A stretch of 64,000 bases of DNA, from assembly GCF_009827295.1 (NCBI RefSeq), contig NZ_WTYD01000001.1, positions 744,001-808,000 on the forward strand, given 5' to 3'. The notes beneath the pieces were generated by a model. It did not search any database. It worked only from the letters and a program-made list of their open reading frames with translations, and was not told the origin of the DNA. Both the position numbers and the translations under genes were made by a program. Positions 38,135 to 51,229 of this stretch are shown piece after piece; the stretch's first letter is position 1; each line of letters starts with the position of its first letter. Source of the stretch: Qipengyuania pelagi. GTDB taxonomy: Bacteria; Pseudomonadota; Alphaproteobacteria; Sphingomonadales; Sphingomonadaceae.

Positions 38135-41100
38135 ACGCCGCGCGCCAGAGGTCTATTCCATCGCTGCCCATCGCGGTTTCGCCGATGCGCTCGTTGCGGG
38201 TCTGGTCCCACGCTATGCCGAGCAGGGGCTGGGTCTCGCACGGCTGACCCTGCTGTTGCCGAGTTCGCGCGCCGTGAGGACGGTGAGCGAGGCGTTCATC
38301 CGCCACGCGGGGGAGGGCGCCGAAGGGGGTGAAGGTCCGATGGGCCTGCTGATGCCGCGCATGGTGGTGGTCGGCGATCTCGACCTCGACGAGGCGCTGG
38401 GGCCATTGCTCGACCCCTTGGGCGCCAGCGCGGTGCCGCCCGCCATCGATCCCCAGCGGCGCCTGTTCGCGCTGGCGGGTCTGATCGCGGAGACGATGGG
38501 AGATGACGCGCCGGGGGGCGCCACCCTGCTGCGGCTCGCCCGCGAAACCGGCGCGACGATGGATCGCCTGCTGGTGGAGGATGTCGATCCTGCCGACCTG
38601 CTTGACGATCGCGTGGTCGATATCGTCCCCGACCTTTCGGCGCATTGGCAGAAGAGCCTGCATCTCTTCGCCACCGTCCTCGTAAAATGGCGCGCATTTC
38701 TGGCGGAGCGCGGCGCGATCGACGCTGCGGCGCGGCGCAACCGGCTGTTCGATCACGCCGCCGAGCGCTTCGCAAAGCATCCGCCCGCTACACCCCTGAT
38801 CGCGGCGGGGGTGACGAGTTCGGCGCCCGCTCTTGCGCGGCTGCTCAAGGTCATCAGCGAGTTGCCGCAGGGCGCGGTCATCCTGCCCGATTTCGACCTG
38901 ACGCTTTCGAGCGAGGTCTGGGACGAGCTGGGCCGGGCGGGGGCCGCTCCGGGGCCGGGCGAAACCCCGTTCGCGCGTGACGATGCGGTGACCCACCCGC
39001 AATATCACTTGAAGTTGCTGCTCAACCGGATGGGAGTCGCACGCGAGGAAGTCCGGCCTTGGCACCGCAAGGGCATGGCCGCCGCCCCGCCGGAGCGCAG
39101 CCATGCGATCGGATCGCTGTTCCTCCCGCCCGAAGCGAGCAAGGTCTGGGCGGAGCTACCAAGTGAAAAACGGCGGCTCTCGGGCGTGCGCGTCATGCGC
39201 AGCGCCAATCCCGAGGAGGAGGCGCAGGCGATCGCCCTGCTCGTGCGCGAGGCGTTGGAGACACCGCGCAAGCGAATCGCCGTGGTCACCCCCGATCGCG
39301 CACTGGCGCGGCGCGTGGTTCACCATCTTGCGCGGTGGGACGTCATCGCGGACGATTCCGCCGGGCGGCCTTTGTCAAAGACGGCGGCAGGCCGCCTTAT
39401 GCTCCTGCTAGCCGAAGCGATGGCGGAGCGGGCGGCGCCGGTGCCACTCATGGCCCTGCTCGGCCATCCGCTGGTCGATGGAGGGATGGAACGCGGGACC
39501 TGGCTCAGGCACTTGCGCCGGATCGAACGGGATCTGCGCGGGCCGCGCAAGGCTGGAGGGTTGGAGCCTGTCCAGCGCCTCGTCGCGAAGAGGGCCGAGC
39601 TGGATTCCGATCTTGGCGAATGGTGGCGGATCGTGCGCGATACGCTGGCGCCTCTGCTCGATCTGGCCGATAGTGAAACGATCCCGGTTGCCGAACTCCT
39701 CGATGCGCTGGCTCTCGCGGGCGAGAGTCTCTGCGGCGAAAAGCTGTGGGCGCGCGAGGATGGGCGGGCTCTGGCACGCTTCGTCGAGGAATTGCGCCTC
39801 AATGCGGGAGAGGCCGGTTTCGCGCTCGCCCCGCGAGAGGCGGAGGTCGCTTTAAGGGAGGCGATGGAGCAGGTCGCGGTGCGCCCGCCCTATGGCGGCC
39901 ATGCGCGGGTGCAGATCCTCGGCCTGCTCGAATCGCGGATGAACCGCGCCGATCTCGTGATTTGTGCCGGGCTGAACGAGGGCGTATGGCCCGCGCGCGG
40001 CGCCACCGATGCGCTGCTCGCCCCACCGGTTCTGCGGACGCTCGGCGTGCCGGGATCGGATTACCGGATCGGCCTTTCCGCGCACGATCTCGCTGGGGCG
40101 CTCGGCGCGCCCGAAGTCGTGCTCAGCCGCGCGGATCGAGACGAGGGCGGCCCGGCCATCCCCTCGCGTTTCCTGCTGCGAGTCCAGGCCTTGCTGGGCG
40201 ACCTCTTACCCCGCCATGTCGAGACGCGCGCCGTCGATCTGGCCCGCACGATCGCCCGTGCGCCGCGCGCTCCGATCTATCCGCGCCCCCGGCCGAGACC
40301 AAATGCCGATCAGCGCAAGGTCTCGATTTCCGCCACGGCGCTCGATCGCCTGATGGGCGATCCATACCAGTTCTATGCCGGGCAGATCATGGGGTTGAGA
40401 GACCTCGACGCGCTCGATGCCGATCCGACCCCGTCATGGCATGGCACGGTCGCGCACACGATTCTCCAGCGCTGGCATGAGCAGCGCGAGACTGGCGCCG
40501 ATCCTGATATCGCGACGATCATGGGAAGGGTGCTCGACGAGGAAAATGCCGACCCGCTCACGCGCGGATTGTGGCAGCCGCGCCTCCTCGCCGCCCTCGA
40601 ATGGATCGCGGACGAGGTGCGCTTGACTTCGGATCGCGAGGTGCTCTGCGTCGAGGAGAAGGGCGCGATGGAAGTGGAAGGAATCCGCATCCACGGCCGC
40701 GCCGACCGGATCGACCGTCTGGGCGACGGGACGCTCGCCATCGTCGATTACAAGACCGGCAAGCCGCCGAGCGCGGCGATGGTGGCGGACGGGTTCGCGC
40801 TCCAGCTGGGCATTCTCGGCCTGATCGCGGAGCGCGACGGGTTTGATCACGCCAAAGGAGAGCCGGGCGCCTACGAATATTGGTCGCTTGGCAAGGCGAA
40901 GGATGACACGCATCCCACCGGCTTCGGCTATGTCGAGACGCCGCTGAAGGTCGGCAGAAAGTCGTCTGGGCTGGAGCCGGAAGAATTCCTGCCCGTCACG
41001 AGCCGCTTTTTGCGCGAAGGTATCGCCAAATACATCACCGGCGACGCGCCCTTCGTCGCGCGCGAGAACCCGGACTATCCGGCCTATGACACCTACGATC

Positions 41101-41168
41101 AGTTGATGCGTCTCGAGGAATGGCTCCCGCGCATGGACGATGATGATGGGGAGGGCGATCCGCGATGA
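38127..41168 (+). CDS. addB: Double-strand break repair protein AddB (alphaproteobacterial type)
   Basis: A 1013-residue subunit of the RecBCD-like AddAB helicase-nuclease. It has a degenerate helicase fold and a C-terminal PD-(D/E)XK nuclease, with HGRADRIDRLGDGTLAIVDY and the catalytic Lys in DYKTGKPP. GTG 38127 (VAERRAPEVYSIAAH) is chosen because it fits family starts; the open frame upstream lies within murU. The Fe-S cysteine set of Firmicute AddB is not evident, as usual for this subgroup. The stop overlaps addA by 4 bases. Confidence 0.94.
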   Translation: MAERRAPEVYSIAAHRGFADALVAGLVPRYAEQGLGLARLTLLLPSSRAVRTVSEAFIRHAGEGAEGGEGPMGLLMPRMVVVGDLDLDEALGPLLDPLGASAVPPAIDPQRRLFALAGLIAETMGDDAPGGATLLRLARETGATMDRLLVEDVDPADLLDDRVVDIVPDLSAHWQKSLHLFATVLVKWRAFLAERGAIDAAARRNRLFDHAAERFAKHPPATPLIAAGVTSSAPALARLLKVISELPQGAVILPDFDLTLSSEVWDELGRAGAAPGPGETPFARDDAVTHPQYHLKLLLNRMGVAREEVRPWHRKGMAAAPPERSHAIGSLFLPPEASKVWAELPSEKRRLSGVRVMRSANPEEEAQAIALLVREALETPRKRIAVVTPDRALARRVVHHLARWDVIADDSAGRPLSKTAAGRLMLLLAEAMAERAAPVPLMALLGHPLVDGGMERGTWLRHLRRIERDLRGPRKAGGLEPVQRLVAKRAELDSDLGEWWRIVRDTLAPLLDLADSETIPVAELLDALALAGESLCGEKLWAREDGRALARFVEELRLNAGEAGFALAPREAEVALREAMEQVAVRPPYGGHARVQILGLLESRMNRADLVICAGLNEGVWPARGATDALLAPPVLRTLGVPGSDYRIGLSAHDLAGALGAPEVVLSRADRDEGGPAIPSRFLLRVQALLGDLLPRHVETRAVDLARTIARAPRAPIYPRPRPRPNADQRKVSISATALDRLMGDPYQFYAGQIMGLRDLDALDADPTPSWHGTVAHTILQRWHEQRETGADPDIATIMGRVLDEENADPLTRGLWQPRLLAALEWIADEVRLTSDREVLCVEEKGAMEVEGIRIHGRADRIDRLGDGTLAIVDYKTGKPPSAAMVADGFALQLGILGLIAERDGFDHAKGEPGAYEYWSLGKAKDDTHPTGFGYVETPLKVGRKSSGLEPEEFLPVTSRFLREGIAKYITGDAPFVARENPDYPAYDTYDQLMRLEEWLPRMDDDDGEGDPR

Positions 41169-44100
41169 GCGGCAGGGTCTATCCCCTCCAAGGCGCGCAG
41201 CGCGACGCGGTCGACCCGCGCGAAAGCGTCTGGCTGTCCGCGAGCGCAGGCACCGGCAAGACACAGGTCCTCTCCGCACGAGTTTTGCGCCTCCTTCTCG
41301 AACCCGGCGCGGACCCGTCGCAGATCCTCTGCCTCACCTTCACCAAGGCAGGGGCCGCCGAAATGGCCGTGCGCGTGAACGAGGTGCTGGCGCGCTGGGT
41401 CAGGCTGGATGACGGGCTTCTGGCCGAGGACCTCGCCAATCTCGGCGCGGCGACCGACCCCGAAACCCGCTCGCGCGCACGATCCCTGTTTGCACGGGTG
41501 CTCGATTGTCCGGGTGGAGGGCTGCGGATCGACACGATCCACGCCTTCGCCCAGTATCTCCTCGCCGCCTTTCCCGCCGAGGCGGAAATCCTGCCCGGAT
41601 CGCGCCCGATGGAGGATCGCGAGCGCGATCTGCTAAGCCGCGACGTACTCGCCGCGATGCTGTCCGAAGGCGATCCAAGGATCGATGCCGCAATCGCTGA
41701 GATGAGCCGCCGCAAGGGTCCCGATGCCGTTCGCGGATGGCTGATGCGCTGCGCACGCCATCAGGACTTGTGGACCGGGCCGGACGGATGGCAACCACCC
41801 ATGAAACCGCGCGTCCATCGCCTGCTCGGCATTCCCGCCGATGCGGATGCGGCTTGGGTGGCGGAGGCCTGTTCTGACGACGCCTTCCCGGTTGGGGCCT
41901 TGCGGGCCTGCGCGATGGTCGCGCGCGAATGGAAGGCCGCCACCGGACAGAAAGCCGCCGATTTCGCGGAAGGATGGGCGCGCGGGGATGCGACGGCGCG
42001 GCTCGAACGGCTGGACGGCTTCCGCGACACCTTCCTCAAGAAGGACGGCGCGCCGCGCAAGATGGCGGGCGCCGAGAAGATCGACCCGTCTTTTGCGGCC
42101 AATCAGGAAATTCTTTCCGAAGCCGTCGCGAAGATCGGTGACCGGCTCACCCTGCTCGATCTCGCCGGTTTTCTCGCCCCGCAACTCGAGGCGGGGCGCG
42201 CCTTCGCCCTGCGTTGGGAAGCGGCCAAGACGCGCGAAGGTCTGGTGGATTTCGACGATCTGATCTCCCGCGCCGCGCAGCTTCTCTCGAACAGCGCCAT
42301 GGCCGACTGGATTCGCTACAAGCTCGATCGCAGCTTCGACCATATCCTCGTGGACGAGGCGCAGGACACGAACGAAGCCCAATGGAGCATCGTCAAGGCG
42401 CTGACCGACGATTTCTTCGACGGGCTCGGCGCGCGCGGGGATGCGGTGCGCACCATCTTCACCGTTGGCGATTACAAGCAGGCGATCTTCGGCTTTCAGG
42501 GAACGAGCCCGCGCAATTTCCGGCAGGCGCGCGATTTCTTTGCGCGCAAGATGGATGCCGCCGCCGATGCCGCGCGGGATCTGCGCGGGGCGCCCGATAT
42601 GCGGCGGTTGAAGGGATACGATCTCGAACGATCCTACCGCACCAGCGCGCCGGTCCTGTCATTCGTGGACGATGCGCTGGCTGAGATCGGGCATACCGGG
42701 CTCGGACTCGAGAGTTCCGACGGACACCATATCGGCAGCGACGGGCCGGGGCAGGTGGTCTTGTGGAACACCGTCACGGCCGGGACGCAGGACGAAGAGG
42801 GCGAGGAGCAGGCTGGCTGGTTGGCGCGGCACGACCGGCTGATGGCCGACAATATCGCCCGGCAGGTGCGGCGCTGGATGGACGAGGGCTATCCGCTCGC
42901 CAAGGGGAAGGCACGCAATGCGCGGCCCGGCGATGTCATGGTGCTGGTGAGGAAACGGCGCGAGCTTGCCTCGCTGATCGTCTCGCGCCTCTATCGCCAT
43001 GGCGTTCCGGTGGCGGGGGTCGACCGGCTGCGGTTGGGCAATCCGCTGGCGGTGAAGGATTTGATGGCGGCGCTGCGCTTCGCGGCGCAACCGCTGGACG
43101 ATCTGATGCTGGCGAACGTGCTGGTCTCGCCGCTTATCGGCTGGAGCCAGGATGCGCTGCTGAAGCATGGCTATCGGGCGCGCGATCGCCGTCTGTGGGA
43201 TCATCTGCGGGCGAGCGAGGATACCTTCGTCAAGGCGACGGTCGACGCTTTACGCGAAGTTCTGCGCCGCGCGGATTACGACAGTCCGCAGCAATTGCTG
43301 CACTGGATGCTGATCGGCCCGATGGACGGGCGGCGCAGGCTGGTCGCGCGGCTGGGGCGCGAGGCGAACGATCCGATCGACGAATTGCTCAACGCCGCCA
43401 ACGCCTATGCCTCGGTGCACACCGCCAGCCTCCAGGGCTTCATCCGCTGGTTCGACGCGGGTGAGGGCGAGTTGAAGCGCGAGGCGGGCGAGGGCGGCGA
43501 TCAGGTGCGGGTGATGACCGTGCACGGGTCGAAGGGCCTCCAGGCGCCGATCGTGATCCTTGCGGATGCCGCGATCGGACCGGATGCACCGGGCGATCTG
43601 GATCTGCTGGACGAACCCATCGGAGGCGGTGCCGCGAAATCGGTCCCGCTGCCCGGCCTCAGCAAGGACCAGCGTGTCGGCCCCGTCGCGCAGGCCGAAG
43701 CGGAGGCGGCGCTGGTCGACAGGGAAGAACATTGGCGCCTACTCTATGTCGCCATGACGCGGGCGGAGGAGGCGCTGTTCATCGGCGGATCGCTGGGGCC
43801 GCGCGATGCGAGGAACGGGCCGCACGAAGACAGCTGGTATGCGCGGCTGAAACCGGTCTTTCCCGACGAGGCGATCGAGGACGATATCTGGGGCGCACGG
43901 TGGGAGCGGGGCGAGGCTGCGCCGCGCGTGACGGGCAGCGACATTCGCGAGGCTGATGAAGCCGAACTGCCAGACTGGGCGCAGCGTCCCGCACCCGAGG
44001 AGTCACGCCCGCCCCGGCCGCTCGCGCCATCCGGGTTGGGCGATCAGGAGGGGAGCGACCCGCCGCTGCCGCCCGACCACGCGGCGGGCGCGGCACGGCG

Positions 44101-44626
44101 CGGGACCTTGATCCATGCGCTGCTCGAACGCCTGCCCGGAGTAACGCCGGAAGAGCGGCGCGAGCGCGCGGCGGCGTGGCTGGCGCGGCAGGCCGGCGAT
44201 CTCGATCCTGCGGACCGCGCCGAGATGCTCGACCGGGCCATGTCCGTGATCGAAACCCCCGCTTTCGCGCCTGTGTTCGGCCCGGATGCCCTCGCTGAAG
44301 TGCCGCTCGCGGCGCTGGTCCATGGGCGCGTCGTCGCCGGGATCGCCGATCGTCTGCTCGTGACCGCGGAGACGGTAACGGTGGTGGATTTCAAGACCGC
44401 GCGGCGCCCGCCGACCTCGCTGGCGGATGTTCCCGAGCACACGATGCGGCAGATGGCGGCCTATGTCGCCGCTCTCGAAACCATCTATCCGGGGCGGGCC
44501 GTCCGCGCTGCCTTGCTCTATACGCAGACACCGCAGCTGATCGACCTGCCGGGCGCTGCAATCGCCCGATACAAAACACGATTTGCCGAACCGCAGGAAA
44601 GCTTTGCGCTGCCACCCGTTGAGTAG
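41165..44626 (+). CDS. addA: Double-strand break repair helicase AddA
   Basis: A 1153-residue UvrD-type helicase with nuclease domain that processes DNA ends for RecA loading. Walker A is SASAGTGKTQVLSARVLRL; motif Ia region LCLTFTKAGAAEMAVRV; motif II LVDEAQDTNEAQW; motif III VGDYKQAIFGFQG; motif V VMTVHGSKGLQAPIV; and motif VI region LLYVAMTRAEEALFI. The C-terminal nuclease has ADRLLVTAETVTVVDFKTAR. Order addB-addA with a 4-base overlap is standard in alphaproteobacteria. Confidence 0.96.
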   Translation: MSGRVYPLQGAQRDAVDPRESVWLSASAGTGKTQVLSARVLRLLLEPGADPSQILCLTFTKAGAAEMAVRVNEVLARWVRLDDGLLAEDLANLGAATDPETRSRARSLFARVLDCPGGGLRIDTIHAFAQYLLAAFPAEAEILPGSRPMEDRERDLLSRDVLAAMLSEGDPRIDAAIAEMSRRKGPDAVRGWLMRCARHQDLWTGPDGWQPPMKPRVHRLLGIPADADAAWVAEACSDDAFPVGALRACAMVAREWKAATGQKAADFAEGWARGDATARLERLDGFRDTFLKKDGAPRKMAGAEKIDPSFAANQEILSEAVAKIGDRLTLLDLAGFLAPQLEAGRAFALRWEAAKTREGLVDFDDLISRAAQLLSNSAMADWIRYKLDRSFDHILVDEAQDTNEAQWSIVKALTDDFFDGLGARGDAVRTIFTVGDYKQAIFGFQGTSPRNFRQARDFFARKMDAAADAARDLRGAPDMRRLKGYDLERSYRTSAPVLSFVDDALAEIGHTGLGLESSDGHHIGSDGPGQVVLWNTVTAGTQDEEGEEQAGWLARHDRLMADNIARQVRRWMDEGYPLAKGKARNARPGDVMVLVRKRRELASLIVSRLYRHGVPVAGVDRLRLGNPLAVKDLMAALRFAAQPLDDLMLANVLVSPLIGWSQDALLKHGYRARDRRLWDHLRASEDTFVKATVDALREVLRRADYDSPQQLLHWMLIGPMDGRRRLVARLGREANDPIDELLNAANAYASVHTASLQGFIRWFDAGEGELKREAGEGGDQVRVMTVHGSKGLQAPIVILADAAIGPDAPGDLDLLDEPIGGGAAKSVPLPGLSKDQRVGPVAQAEAEAALVDREEHWRLLYVAMTRAEEALFIGGSLGPRDARNGPHEDSWYARLKPVFPDEAIEDDIWGARWERGEAAPRVTGSDIREADEAELPDWAQRPAPEESRPPRPLAPSGLGDQEGSDPPLPPDHAAGAARRGTLIHALLERLPGVTPEERRERAAAWLARQAGDLDPADRAEMLDRAMSVIETPAFAPVFGPDALAEVPLAALVHGRVVAGIADRLLVTAETVTVVDFKTARRPPTSLADVPEHTMRQMAAYVAALETIYPGRAVRAALLYTQTPQLIDLPGAAIARYKTRFAEPQESFALPPVE

Positions 44627-44673
44627 ATGACACGCGCTCCTAAATGGGGCGCAACCGATACAGGAGAATTATC

Positions 44674-44994
44674 ATGGCCACCGTCGCCGTCACCGATAGC
44701 AGTTTCCAGTCCGACGTCCTCGATTCGGACAAGCCCGTCCTCGTCGATTTCTGGGCCGATTGGTGCGGACCCTGCAAGATGATCGCTCCGGCCTTGGAAG
44801 AACTGAGCGACGAGCTTGGCGACAAGGTCATCATCGCCAAGATGGACATCATGGAAAACCCCGATGTTCCGGGCAAGATGGGCGTGCAGTCGATCCCCTA
44901 TCTCGTGCTGTTCAAGAATGGCGAGCCTGCCGCGAATATGCGCGGGGCGGCGCCCAAGGGCCAGCTCAAACAGTGGCTCGAAGGCGAACTCTAA
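44674..44994 (+). CDS. trxA: Thioredoxin
   Basis: A 106-residue thioredoxin with the active site [13 protein letters not shown] and the cis-Pro in [10 protein letters not shown]. It supplies electrons to reductases and peroxiredoxins. ATG 44674 has AGGAGAA upstream; the in-frame ATG at 44644 would add a basic extension not usual for TrxA. Its TAA overlaps the stop of the convergent phosphatase gene (CTAA). Confidence 0.97.
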   Translation: MATVAVTDSSFQSDVLDSDKPVLVDFWADWCGPCKMIAPALEELSDELGDKVIIAKMDIMENPDVPGKMGVQSIPYLVLFKNGEPAANMRGAAPKGQLKQWLEGEL

Positions 44995-45794
44995 GCGTCG
45001 AACATGGCATAGCGCGCGGCCAGATCGTCCCACAAAGCGGGGCTGGCCGCGCCGATGAGGCCGGTGCGATCCTTCTCGTCCACGCGATAGGGTGACCCGT
45101 CGGGCCGGGCGCATTTTCCGCCCGCCTCGTTCAGCCACAGCGCCCCGGCCGCATGATCCCAGGCGATGGTGCGCTCGAAAATCGAGACGTCGTTTTCACC
45201 TAATGCGAGGCGCGGATATTGCTCGGCCGCGCAGCGCGGGATGTCCACCAGTCGATAATGCGGCGCGATATGCTCCATGACGGCCCCGCGCCGCGACTGA
45301 TCCATGAAAACGGTCGAGATGGCGGCGACCGGAGGCGTTTCGCCAGACGATTTCGCCACCACGCTCTCCCCGCCGAGGAATGCGCCCTTGCCGCGATGCG
45401 CGGCGCAGAACCGCCCGGACAGGCAATCGTAGATCCACCCGCTCTGTGCGACACCTTCGTCGGCGAGCGCGATCAGAATGCCGAACGGACCCGTTCCACC
45501 CGCGTAATTATTGGTCCCGTCGATCGGGTCGATGATCCAGCACGGGCCCGCCAGCAAATCGAGCACGGCGGCGTTCGCATGGGCGTTCTCTTCGCCGACG
45601 ATGCCGATGCCGGGATTGAGTTTCGCCAGCCCCGTCGCCAACAGCTCCTCGGCTTCGCGGTCCGCGACGGTGACGACATCGTCCTTCGCCTTGTTCTCGA
45701 TTTCGGAAGCGGAAAGCGACCGGAAATGCGGCAGGATCGCCTTGTCCGTCACCTCACGCATGAGCGCCAGGATCTCGCGGTCGATCACGCTCAC
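44991..45794 (-). CDS. Inositol-monophosphatase-family phosphatase
   Basis: A 267-residue Mg-dependent phosphatase. Metal-site motifs are [22 protein letters not shown] and [16 protein letters not shown]. In alphaproteobacteria such proteins act as inositol monophosphatase, histidinol-phosphatase (HisN) or CysQ-like enzymes, and the sequence alone does not decide. It overlaps argJ by 4 bases, so the two are cotranscribed; a link to amino acid synthesis (HisN) is possible from this context. Confidence 0.9.
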   Translation of the reverse strand: MSVIDREILALMREVTDKAILPHFRSLSASEIENKAKDDVVTVADREAEELLATGLAKLNPGIGIVGEENAHANAAVLDLLAGPCWIIDPIDGTNNYAGGTGPFGILIALADEGVAQSGWIYDCLSGRFCAAHRGKGAFLGGESVVAKSSGETPPVAAISTVFMDQSRRGAVMEHIAPHYRLVDIPRCAAEQYPRLALGENDVSIFERTIAWDHAAGALWLNEAGGKCARPDGSPYRVDEKDRTGLIGAASPALWDDLAARYAMFDA

Positions 45795-47017
45795 GACCGG
45801 TAATCCGCGTTGATGGCGATATATCCATGCGTGAGGTCGCAGGTCCAGACCGTCGCGCGACCATCGCCCATGCCCAGCTCGACATCCACGCGGATGTCCC
45901 GGCCCTTGAGATGTTCGGCCACGGGACCCTCGTCATAGTCCGCCACGGGTTGCCCCTGGCGCGCGGCCCAGACCCCGCCGAAGCCGATCGACAACCGGTC
46001 GCGATCGGCGGGTTCGCCTGCCTTGCCCACCGCCATGACCACGCGACCCCAATTCGCGTCCTCGCCCGCGATCGCCGTCTTGACGAGCGGCGAGTTCGCA
46101 ATTGCAAGGCCGATGCGGCGGGCGCTCTCGTCGCTCGTTGCGCCGGCGACCGCGATCTCGATGAATTTCTGCGCTCCTTCGCCATCGCGCACGACGAGAT
46201 GGGCGAGGCGGCGGCAGACATCCGCGATTGCCGCATAGAGGGCGTCCGCACCCGCATCGTCCCAGGTCTCGATCATGGGATTCTCGGCCCTGCCAGTCGC
46301 GGCGAGGAGGACCGTGTCGCTGGTCGAGGTGTCGCCATCCACCGTGATACAGGAAAAGGTCTGCGCGTTCGCCCTGTCGAGCATCTCCTGGAGCAGGGAG
46401 GGCGCGATCCTGGCGTCAGTGAAGATATAGCCGAGCATGGTCGCCATGTCGGGCGCGATCATGCCGCTGCCCTTGATGATCCCGCAGATTTCGACGCGCG
46501 TTTCGCCCAGCATGGCCGCCGCGTGCGCCGCCTTGGCGAAGGTGTCGGTGGTGCCGATCGTATCGGTCGCCTCGCGCCAACCACAGGGGCTGGCGTTCAA
46601 GGCAGCTTCGACGCCCGCCCGCGCGCGGTCCTTGGGGAGGGGAACTCCGATCACACCGGTCGAGGACACGAAAACCTCGCTTTTCGGGCAAGCGAGTTGC
46701 GCCGCGACCTGTTCCGAGACCTGTTCCACCGCCTCGCGCCCGCGATAGCCGGTAAAGGCGTTGGAATTGCCTGCATTCACCACGATCGCCCGCGCGCGGC
46801 CCTGTCTCACATTCTCGCGCCCGATTTCGACCTCGCTCGAACAGCAGACATTCTTTGTGAATACACCGGCGATCGCGGTGCCGTCATCCAGTTCGACAAA
46901 GGTCAGGTCAGTCCGGTCCCAATCCTTGTACCGCGCCCGCGCCACGCGCACGGTAACGCCTGCGATCGGAGGCATTTCGGGAAAGGGTTCGGCCAAAGGC
47001 GATCGTTCGAGGTCCAT
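45791..47017 (-). CDS. argJ: Glutamate N-acetyltransferase / amino-acid N-acetyltransferase
   Basis: A 408-residue enzyme that recycles the acetyl group from N-acetylornithine to glutamate in arginine synthesis. The self-cleavage site is in IAPDMATMLGYIFTDA, where the Thr becomes the catalytic nucleophile of the beta chain; GIIKGSGMIAPD precedes it. VNAGNSNAFTG and TVDGDTSTSDTVL are family motifs. Bifunctional activity cannot be told from mono-functional by eye. It is the first gene of the minus-strand pair. Confidence 0.95.
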   Translation of the reverse strand: MDLERSPLAEPFPEMPPIAGVTVRVARARYKDWDRTDLTFVELDDGTAIAGVFTKNVCCSSEVEIGRENVRQGRARAIVVNAGNSNAFTGYRGREAVEQVSEQVAAQLACPKSEVFVSSTGVIGVPLPKDRARAGVEAALNASPCGWREATDTIGTTDTFAKAAHAAAMLGETRVEICGIIKGSGMIAPDMATMLGYIFTDARIAPSLLQEMLDRANAQTFSCITVDGDTSTSDTVLLAATGRAENPMIETWDDAGADALYAAIADVCRRLAHLVVRDGEGAQKFIEIAVAGATSDESARRIGLAIANSPLVKTAIAGEDANWGRVVMAVGKAGEPADRDRLSIGFGGVWAARQGQPVADYDEGPVAEHLKGRDIRVDVELGMGDGRATVWTCDLTHGYIAINADYRS

Positions 47018-47103
47018 CAGGGGGCGATAGGAAGTTTGCGCCGCGAGGTAAACGCGCTTCGGGGGTGGACGAGGGCCGCGGCAGTTTCTATTTGGGAGGC
47101 TCC

Positions 47104-47376
47104 ATGCTTCGTCGCCTGCTCGCCTGTTTCGCCATTCTGACCGGCCTTGCCGCCGCGAATGCGCCTGCGCATGCGACGATCATCAGCGCGCTCGAAGCGC
47201 AGTTCGAGGATCAGCGCAAGGCCGACGATCCGGCGCGCAGTGCCGAAAGCGCCTGCGTCGAAAAGCAGCGCAAGCAGCGCCTGCGTGGGGAGCGGATCAC
47301 GCCCTGCCGCGCACCGGAGACGGTTACCGTCTACGTGCCGACGATCCAGCTCGGTCCCGACCGCGCGCACGAATAG
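47104..47376 (+). CDS. Small exported protein of unknown function
   Basis: A 90-residue protein with a signal peptide (MLRRLLACFAILTGLAAANA, cleavage after AHA in PAHATII) and a basic, two-Cys mature part (SACVEKQRKQRLRGERITPC) that may be disulfide-linked. GGGAGG precedes ATG 47104 at good spacing; the in-frame ATG at 47065 lacks this. It lies between argJ and secA with its own leader. No family recognised. Confidence 0.75.
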   Translation: MLRRLLACFAILTGLAAANAPAHATIISALEAQFEDQRKADDPARSAESACVEKQRKQRLRGERITPCRAPETVTVYVPTIQLGPDRAHE

Positions 47377-47467
47377 CGCGCCTGCGCCAGTTTCCGTTCC
47401 GCAGTAAGGCTCGCGGCCCGAAAGGGCGCGCGGGCATCTCCTTTATTCCGATACCCCGAGACCCACC

Positions 47468-50224
<2,757 letters not shown>

Positions 50225-50256
50225 TCGCAGGCGGTTCTGTGGCGGCCCTCACCTAG

Positions 50257-51000
50257 ATGGTCTGGCTCGTCCTCGCCTTCTTCGCGACCGCGCTTCTCTA
50301 CGCCTCGGTCGGGTTCGGCGGGGGATCGACATATAGCGCGCTGCTGGCTCTGGGCGGGCTCGATTACCGAGTTCTTCCTCTCGTGAGCCTCGCCTGCAAC
50401 ATCGTCGTCGTGGCAGGCAGCACCGTGCGCTTCTCGCGGGCGGGTATCCTGCCGTGGCGGCGCGCCTTGCTCCTGACCGCGCTTGCCGCGCCTGCTGCAC
50501 TGATCGGCGGATTGACCCCGATCGGCGAGCGCAATTTCCTGCTTCTGCTGGGCGCCAGCCTCGTGCTGACAGGCGTGACCCTGCTGATTCCAGTCGCTCG
50601 ATCGAGTGAGGCGCGGGCGACAAGTGCCGCGAGGTTCGCGCCATTCGCCGCGCCGCCCTTGGGTTATCTGGCCGGGCTGGTCGGCATTGGCGGAGGGATC
50701 TTCCTCGCGCCCCTGCTCCACCTCGTGCGCTGGGCCGAGGCGAAGAGCATCGCGGCGACGGCGGCGCTGTTCATCCTCGTCAATTCGCTCTTCGGACTGG
50801 TCGGCCAGATACTGAAGGGCGGGGAGGGACGGTTCGAAGCGGCGATCGGATTCGGCCTGCCGCTATTGGTCGCGGTCGCGATAGGGGGGCAGATCGGCAG
50901 CTATCTGGTGGTGAAATTCCTGCCGCAACGCTGGATTCGCTGGATGACGGCCGGACTGACCCTCTTCGTCGGGGTTCGACTGGTTCTCGATCACATCTGA
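50257..51000 (+). CDS. TauE/SafE (TSUP) family permease
   Basis: A 247-residue membrane protein with about eight helices and the TSUP pattern: GFGGGSTYSALLALGGLDY near the N terminus and its repeat GLVGIGGGIFLAPLLHL in the second half. Members move sulfite, sulfonates or other organic anions; the substrate here is unknown. It follows secA by 32 bases without an obvious terminator. Confidence 0.9.
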   Translation: MVWLVLAFFATALLYASVGFGGGSTYSALLALGGLDYRVLPLVSLACNIVVVAGSTVRFSRAGILPWRRALLLTALAAPAALIGGLTPIGERNFLLLLGASLVLTGVTLLIPVARSSEARATSAARFAPFAAPPLGYLAGLVGIGGGIFLAPLLHLVRWAEAKSIAATAALFILVNSLFGLVGQILKGGEGRFEAAIGFGLPLLVAVAIGGQIGSYLVVKFLPQRWIRWMTAGLTLFVGVRLVLDHI

Positions 51001-51008
51001 GAGAAAAT

Positions 51009-51025
51009 CCGCATCCGCAATGCGG
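51009..51025 (-). terminator. Possible terminator for tRNA-Asn
   Basis: On the minus strand a short stem CCGCA/TGCGG with a 7-nt loop is followed by ATTTTC, about 45 bases beyond the tRNA 3' end. A second, bulged stem (GCCAGC/GCTGGC region, 51029-51061) lies between. Weak evidence. Confidence 0.4.
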
Positions 51026-51067
51026 CGGCGCCAGCGCTGTCTGACTAAAACGACAGCTGGCGAAAAG

Positions 51068-51142
51068 TGGCTCCCCGAGTTGGATTCGAACCAACGACCA
51101 AGTGATTAACAGTCACCTACTCTACCGCTGAGCTATCGGGGA
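51068..51142 (-). tRNA. tRNA-Asn (anticodon GTT)
   Basis: A complete cloverleaf on the minus strand: acceptor TCCCCGA pairs with TCGGGGA, D arm GCTCAGCGGTAGAGT, anticodon loop CTGTTAA giving GTT, T arm TTGGTTCGAATCCAA, and discriminator G with encoded CCA (51070-51068). It decodes AAC/AAU. Confidence 0.97.
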
Positions 51143-51229
51143 GCAGCCATCCGGCAGGGGTGCGCCTATATGGGTGCTCGAAAGGTTTGGCAAGCGGGTG
51201 TTTGGGGAAATTTCGCCTCTGAAACGCAG

